Shown one piece after another: positions 14,332-16,995 of a DNA stretch of 16,995 bases (position 1 is its first letter; each line of letters begins with the position of its first letter). The stretch comes from an uncultured Lachnospiraceae bacterium. GTDB lineage: Bacteria > Bacillota > Clostridia > Lachnospirales > Lachnospiraceae. The translations under genes and the position numbers were made by a program. The stretch covers positions 1-16,995 of the forward strand of contig CAMWUP010000010.1 in NCBI GenBank assembly GCA_947177465.1. The letters are read 5' to 3'. Below the pieces are notes generated by a model that did not search any database, had not been told where the DNA came from, and saw nothing but the letters and a program-made list of their open reading frames with translations.

Positions 14332-15561
14332 GTGTTTTCTACAATGTTGGACAGGGAGATTCCCTTTCCGGCTACAAAGAGATGGAACATATCGCTTGAC
14401 AATGCAGATGAGGTATGCCGCAGCTTTTTGAAGGGCTTGTACAGGGAGGCAGAAACAAACCTAAAAGGCGGAAGTAAAAGACTGTGGGACAGCACGGATT
14501 TTGGGCATGCCACAAATGCCCTGAATATACAGCACGGTGTTGCCGGTATTGCGGGAGTATTGCTTGAGCTTGAAAAGGTAGAGGGATTTGAAGATATTTC
14601 TCGTGAAATTCTGAAACTGGTAGACGAGTATTTGAGTGCGCAGGCTGTCTTTCATATACAGGAGGACAACTCGCTGCTCTTTGGCAATCATGGCATTGCG
14701 TGGTTTTTGTATGATTTTTACAGGCAGAGAAAGGATGAGGAAAAAACAGAGGCAGCAGTCCGCTTTGCTCTTTCCCTGTCAGAGCAGTCCGAGGTACAGG
14801 ATTATGCGACAGGACTTGCCGGATATGGCTGTACCTATCTGAAATTCTGGAATGAAACTGGGAATACTGCTTTTTTAGATAAAGCAGAAGCGGCTGCGGA
14901 CAGCATATATGCCCATTTTGCAGGCAGGAACGGCAAGCAGGGAAATTTTCCGAAAGCAGAAAGGGGTCTTGGGATTGCGCATGGTGAAGCCGGACTTTTA
15001 TATTTTATGCATCTGATGTGTGTTGTGACGGATAAGGCTGAGTATCGCGATTATGTCAATGTATCTCTTCCGGCATATCTAAAGAAGGTGGAAGAGGAAG
15101 TAAACAGCTATTACCGTGAGAAGAAAAAAATAGATATATCCTGGTGTAACGGGCTTGCCGGAATGGGGATGGCGCTTCTTTCCATAGGACAGTATACGTG
15201 GAAATCAGAAATATATCCGATTCTATGCAAAATTTCCAAAATCATAACGGATTCCATGTGGGCGCAGTCTGGCTGCCAGTGTCATGGTAATGCGGGAAGC
15301 GTGGAATTTTTGATGGATATGTTTGATGTGACGCGTGACGGCGCCTTTCTGTATCAGGCAAGGGCGGTTGCAAAATATATCTACACACAGCGATTTTATG
15401 ATTCGAAGGGGAATGTGCAGTTTGCGGATGAGACAAAGCAGAGTACCCGTTATGACTACGGAACCGGCGCGGCAGGCGCCATGAGAGCCATTCTGCGCGC
15501 AGACGGTTATGTTTATGGCAGGCTGTATATGTTGGGGGATTTGGGAAAACGAAAATTGTGA
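14332..15561 (+). CDS. LanC-like lanthionine cyclase domain (probable 3' half of a split LanKC)
   Basis: About 409 aa that would catalyse addition of Cys thiols to dehydrated Ser/Thr in a precursor peptide. Repeated LanC alpha-barrel motifs are seen: NIQHGVAGIAG, GNHGIAWFL, TGLAGYG, IAHGEAGLL (His217, the catalytic-acid position), WCNGLAGMG (Cys272) and CQCHGNAG (Cys317, His318). Cys272, Cys317 and His318 are the expected zinc ligands, so the domain looks catalytically complete. No dehydratase or kinase domain is fused. GTG 14332 and ATG 14344 are possible starts, and neither has a ribosome binding site. The frame continues upstream past an in-frame TAG (14323-14325) into LYTKLNSSLDNVA, which looks like further coding sequence. 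I infer a 5'-truncated remnant of a LanKC whose kinase part is at 10869-11492. A terminator directly upstream argues against expression with the block. Confidence 0.82.
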   Translation: MFSTMLDREIPFPATKRWNISLDNADEVCRSFLKGLYREAETNLKGGSKRLWDSTDFGHATNALNIQHGVAGIAGVLLELEKVEGFEDISREILKLVDEYLSAQAVFHIQEDNSLLFGNHGIAWFLYDFYRQRKDEEKTEAAVRFALSLSEQSEVQDYATGLAGYGCTYLKFWNETGNTAFLDKAEAAADSIYAHFAGRNGKQGNFPKAERGLGIAHGEAGLLYFMHLMCVVTDKAEYRDYVNVSLPAYLKKVEEEVNSYYREKKKIDISWCNGLAGMGMALLSIGQYTWKSEIYPILCKISKIITDSMWAQSGCQCHGNAGSVEFLMDMFDVTRDGAFLYQARAVAKYIYTQRFYDSKGNVQFADETKQSTRYDYGTGAAGAMRAILRADGYVYGRLYMLGDLGKRKL

Positions 15562-15614
15562 TTCTGAAATTGCATTTTGCGGGAAACGCTATGTTTATCT
15601 TTAGAATATTGCGC

Positions 15615-15639
15615 TACAATATCCATGTAACCGGTTACA
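15615..15639 (+). promoter_or_regulatory. cre site (CcpA operator) overlapping a candidate promoter
   Basis: TGTAACCGGTTACA at 15626-15639 is a perfect 14-bp palindrome that fits the cre consensus TGWAANCGNTNWCA at every position. TACAAT at 15615-15620 is a good -10 box immediately upstream; its -35 is weak. An operator just after the -10 would block transcription, so carbon catabolite repression of the secreted protein gene is predicted. Another LacI-family repressor could also use such a palindrome. Confidence 0.65.
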
Positions 15640-15689
15640 GAATACTACATATTTAAAACGGATGGTACCAGAGAAAAGGAGACATGGGT

Positions 15690-16736
15690 ATGAAGAGAGG
15701 AATTGCAATTTTAGCTGTTATTGGCATGTTGCTGACAGACAGTATTTTTATAGAGGCACAAAACAATGCGCCTGATGATTTAGAGAATGTCATCATTGCT
15801 GTGGGTGACAACATGGTTATAGTGCCGAAAAGCCGAGAGGAAGAGGCACTTGAAGAATTATTCAGTCAGGCATATGATGAAGAAAATGAAATTGTGACTT
15901 ATGCTTCAGCAGCGGATATTGCCAGCATCACGGTGGTCAGGGAAGGAGAGCAAGTCATTCCGACAACACCGTTAAAAACGAGTGAAAATATTATTAATCA
16001 GGGTGTGCCGTTGTACAGACTAAAGTTTAAGGTCACGGTAAAAGCAAATGATGGAAGACCAGTAGCAAACTGTGCAGTCGTAGCGGTTACTTCTGGAAAT
16101 ACAGGTGTGGTAGGAATCAAAACAATAAATACAAATAGTACAGGTATAGGATATATTGAGATTGACGTTAGAGGAGTCAATACAGTAGAAGTGAAAGCAG
16201 TATGCAAGCGAATGGGGACATCTTTATCAGTGCAATCAGCGCCCTTGAGAAGCAGCACAGTATTAAGTTGTAATTATGAGTCTCAATTTTATGTTACAGC
16301 CTACATTGTGGCGAAGGAAGCTGATTATAAAGAAGGGAAAGTAACTGCAACAGGAATTACGGGAACTTATAGAAGTGACTTTTTGGCTGCTGTAAAATTG
16401 AACGGAACGGGATATACCGAAGGCGGTAAGTATATCAGATATAACTCAGGTACGTCAGCCTATGCATTTGTAACAGCCCCCACAACAGCTTCAGGAACCG
16501 TGCCGGCACAGAATCATACAATTGCAGTTGACTCTTACTATATTCCTCTTGTAAAAATTAATTCAGTTTGGAGGCGAGGAGTTGTTCAAATCTCCGGCAT
16601 GGGGGAACGTGTTGCAGAAGATAAAGGGGGTGCAATTCAAGGATACCGTATTGATGAATATCGCGGAATAGGCAGGGGCAGTTTAGCAGGCTTTTCTAAT
16701 GGCAGCAGAACAGTAAAGTACATCAGAACGCAGTAA
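15690..16736 (+). CDS. Secreted protein with Ig-like and 3D domains
   Basis: 348 aa. Residues 1-24 (MKRGIAILAVIGMLLTDSIF then IEAQ) are a signal peptide. An acidic linker follows, then a bacterial Ig-like (Big_1-type) segment at about 105-175 (KANDGRPVANCAVVAVTSGNTG, with a NSTGIGYIEIDV strand). The C-terminal part is a 3D domain: AVDSYYIPL (Asp281), AEDKGGAIQGYRIDEY (Asp311, Asp322) supply the three conserved aspartates of this double-psi barrel fold, found in MltA-like and other cell-wall-acting proteins. ATG 15690 is preferred to ATG 15684 because AAGGAGA (15676-15682) is 7 nt from the former and only 1-2 nt from the latter. Cell-envelope binding or peptidoglycan processing is likely; the exact activity is unknown. 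Confidence 0.8.
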   Translation: MKRGIAILAVIGMLLTDSIFIEAQNNAPDDLENVIIAVGDNMVIVPKSREEEALEELFSQAYDEENEIVTYASAADIASITVVREGEQVIPTTPLKTSENIINQGVPLYRLKFKVTVKANDGRPVANCAVVAVTSGNTGVVGIKTINTNSTGIGYIEIDVRGVNTVEVKAVCKRMGTSLSVQSAPLRSSTVLSCNYESQFYVTAYIVAKEADYKEGKVTATGITGTYRSDFLAAVKLNGTGYTEGGKYIRYNSGTSAYAFVTAPTTASGTVPAQNHTIAVDSYYIPLVKINSVWRRGVVQISGMGERVAEDKGGAIQGYRIDEYRGIGRGSLAGFSNGSRTVKYIRTQ

Positions 16737-16784
16737 GGCGGTAAATTCATTTTGACAATCTTGCCATAATAAAGGAGAGCAGCA

Positions 16785-16995
16785 ATGAGAAAGAAATTCA
16801 TAATCATCATGATGCCTGTCATTGTGATACTGATAACGTACCTGTCAGTGTTTTTTGCTCTAAAGAGAGAGGTTAGGACGAAGCAGGCGGAAACTTCGGT
16901 ATTGAAGCAGGATGCCGTCGTGAATATTATCGATTTGTCAGGCAGAGTGCAGGGGAAAATCATGGCGTCCATCAAAAATGTCGTAGCCGGGATGG
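16785..16995 (+). CDS. N-terminus of a single-pass membrane or secreted protein (cut by window end)
   Basis: 70 codons are visible. The start MRKKFIIIMMPVIVILITYL is a basic/hydrophobic N-terminal membrane anchor or uncleaved signal. It is followed by SVFFALKREVRTKQ and a soluble segment (VVNIIDLSGRVQGKIMASIKN) in the extracytoplasmic space. AAAGGAG at 16771-16777 is 7 nt before the ATG. It lies 48 bp after the 3D-domain gene and is probably in the same transcript. Too little remains to name a family. Confidence 0.7.
   Translation, partial: MRKKFIIIMMPVIVILITYLSVFFALKREVRTKQAETSVLKQDAVVNIIDLSGRVQGKIMASIKNVVAGM

Noticed and set aside
14309..14337. TTGACA at 14309-14314 as the LanC promoter
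   Set aside because: At 16-18 bp downstream the sequence is GTGTTT-like, with no acceptable -10 box; TTGACA here coincides with the SLDN coding-like segment.
16752..16770. TTGACA/CATAAT as a promoter of the last gene
   Set aside because: The boxes are only 7 bp apart, and a correctly spaced -10 would overlap the ribosome binding site.
1..16995. CRISPR arrays, tRNA/rRNA genes, phage integrase or IS elements
   Set aside because: No regularly spaced repeats, cloverleaf-like sequences, rRNA segments or recombinase/transposase proteins were recognised on either strand.

Overview
The window looks like chromosomal DNA of a low-to-mid GC Clostridia bacterium, probably Lachnospiraceae-like. The support is a groES-groEL operon behind a perfect CIRCE operator, AGGAGG-type ribosome binding sites, a perfect match to the Firmicute cre (CcpA) consensus, and clostridial-type peptide maturation and immunity families. 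The taxon is inferred from these features only.

Layout. Positions 1-1200 hold a C39-like cysteine peptidase-fold protein (start possibly outside the window) and a membrane protein with an Asn/Tyr-rich N-terminus. Positions 1319-3532 hold the groES-groEL heat-shock operon with its operator and a terminator. From 3610 the window becomes accessory: a 610-aa regulator made of two HTH-plus-helical-repeat units joined head to tail, then a 350-bp spacer with a long inverted repeat and a possible reverse-strand secreted peptide gene. Next come a radical SAM/SPASM peptide maturase broken by a frameshift (5793-7081), a 35-aa Cys-rich putative RiPP precursor (7143-7250), and two tandem paralogous ABC exporters (7334-10832). 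A kinase-like fragment (10869-11492) and a LanC cyclase domain (14332-15561) look like the two halves of one LanKC-type lanthipeptide synthetase. They are separated by a 2.8-kb block of five small genes (11541-14219), at least two and probably three of which are SUKH (SMI1/KNR4-like) immunity proteins. The window ends with a secreted Ig-like plus 3D-domain protein behind a cre site, and the start of a one-TM protein.

How the parts fit. Positions 3610-10832 read as a peptide natural-product locus: regulator, operator, radical SAM enzyme with a PqqD/RRE-like N-terminus, Cys-rich precursor and dedicated exporters. The LanKC halves add a second, thioether-forming chemistry. Several parts look damaged: the maturase is frameshifted, the LanKC is 5'-truncated and apparently interrupted by the immunity cassette, and the candidate signal peptide is off frame by one base. 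The locus is therefore either a decaying or phase-varying hybrid RiPP cluster, or partly an assembly artefact. Read-level checks at about 6770, 5611 and 14323 would separate these.
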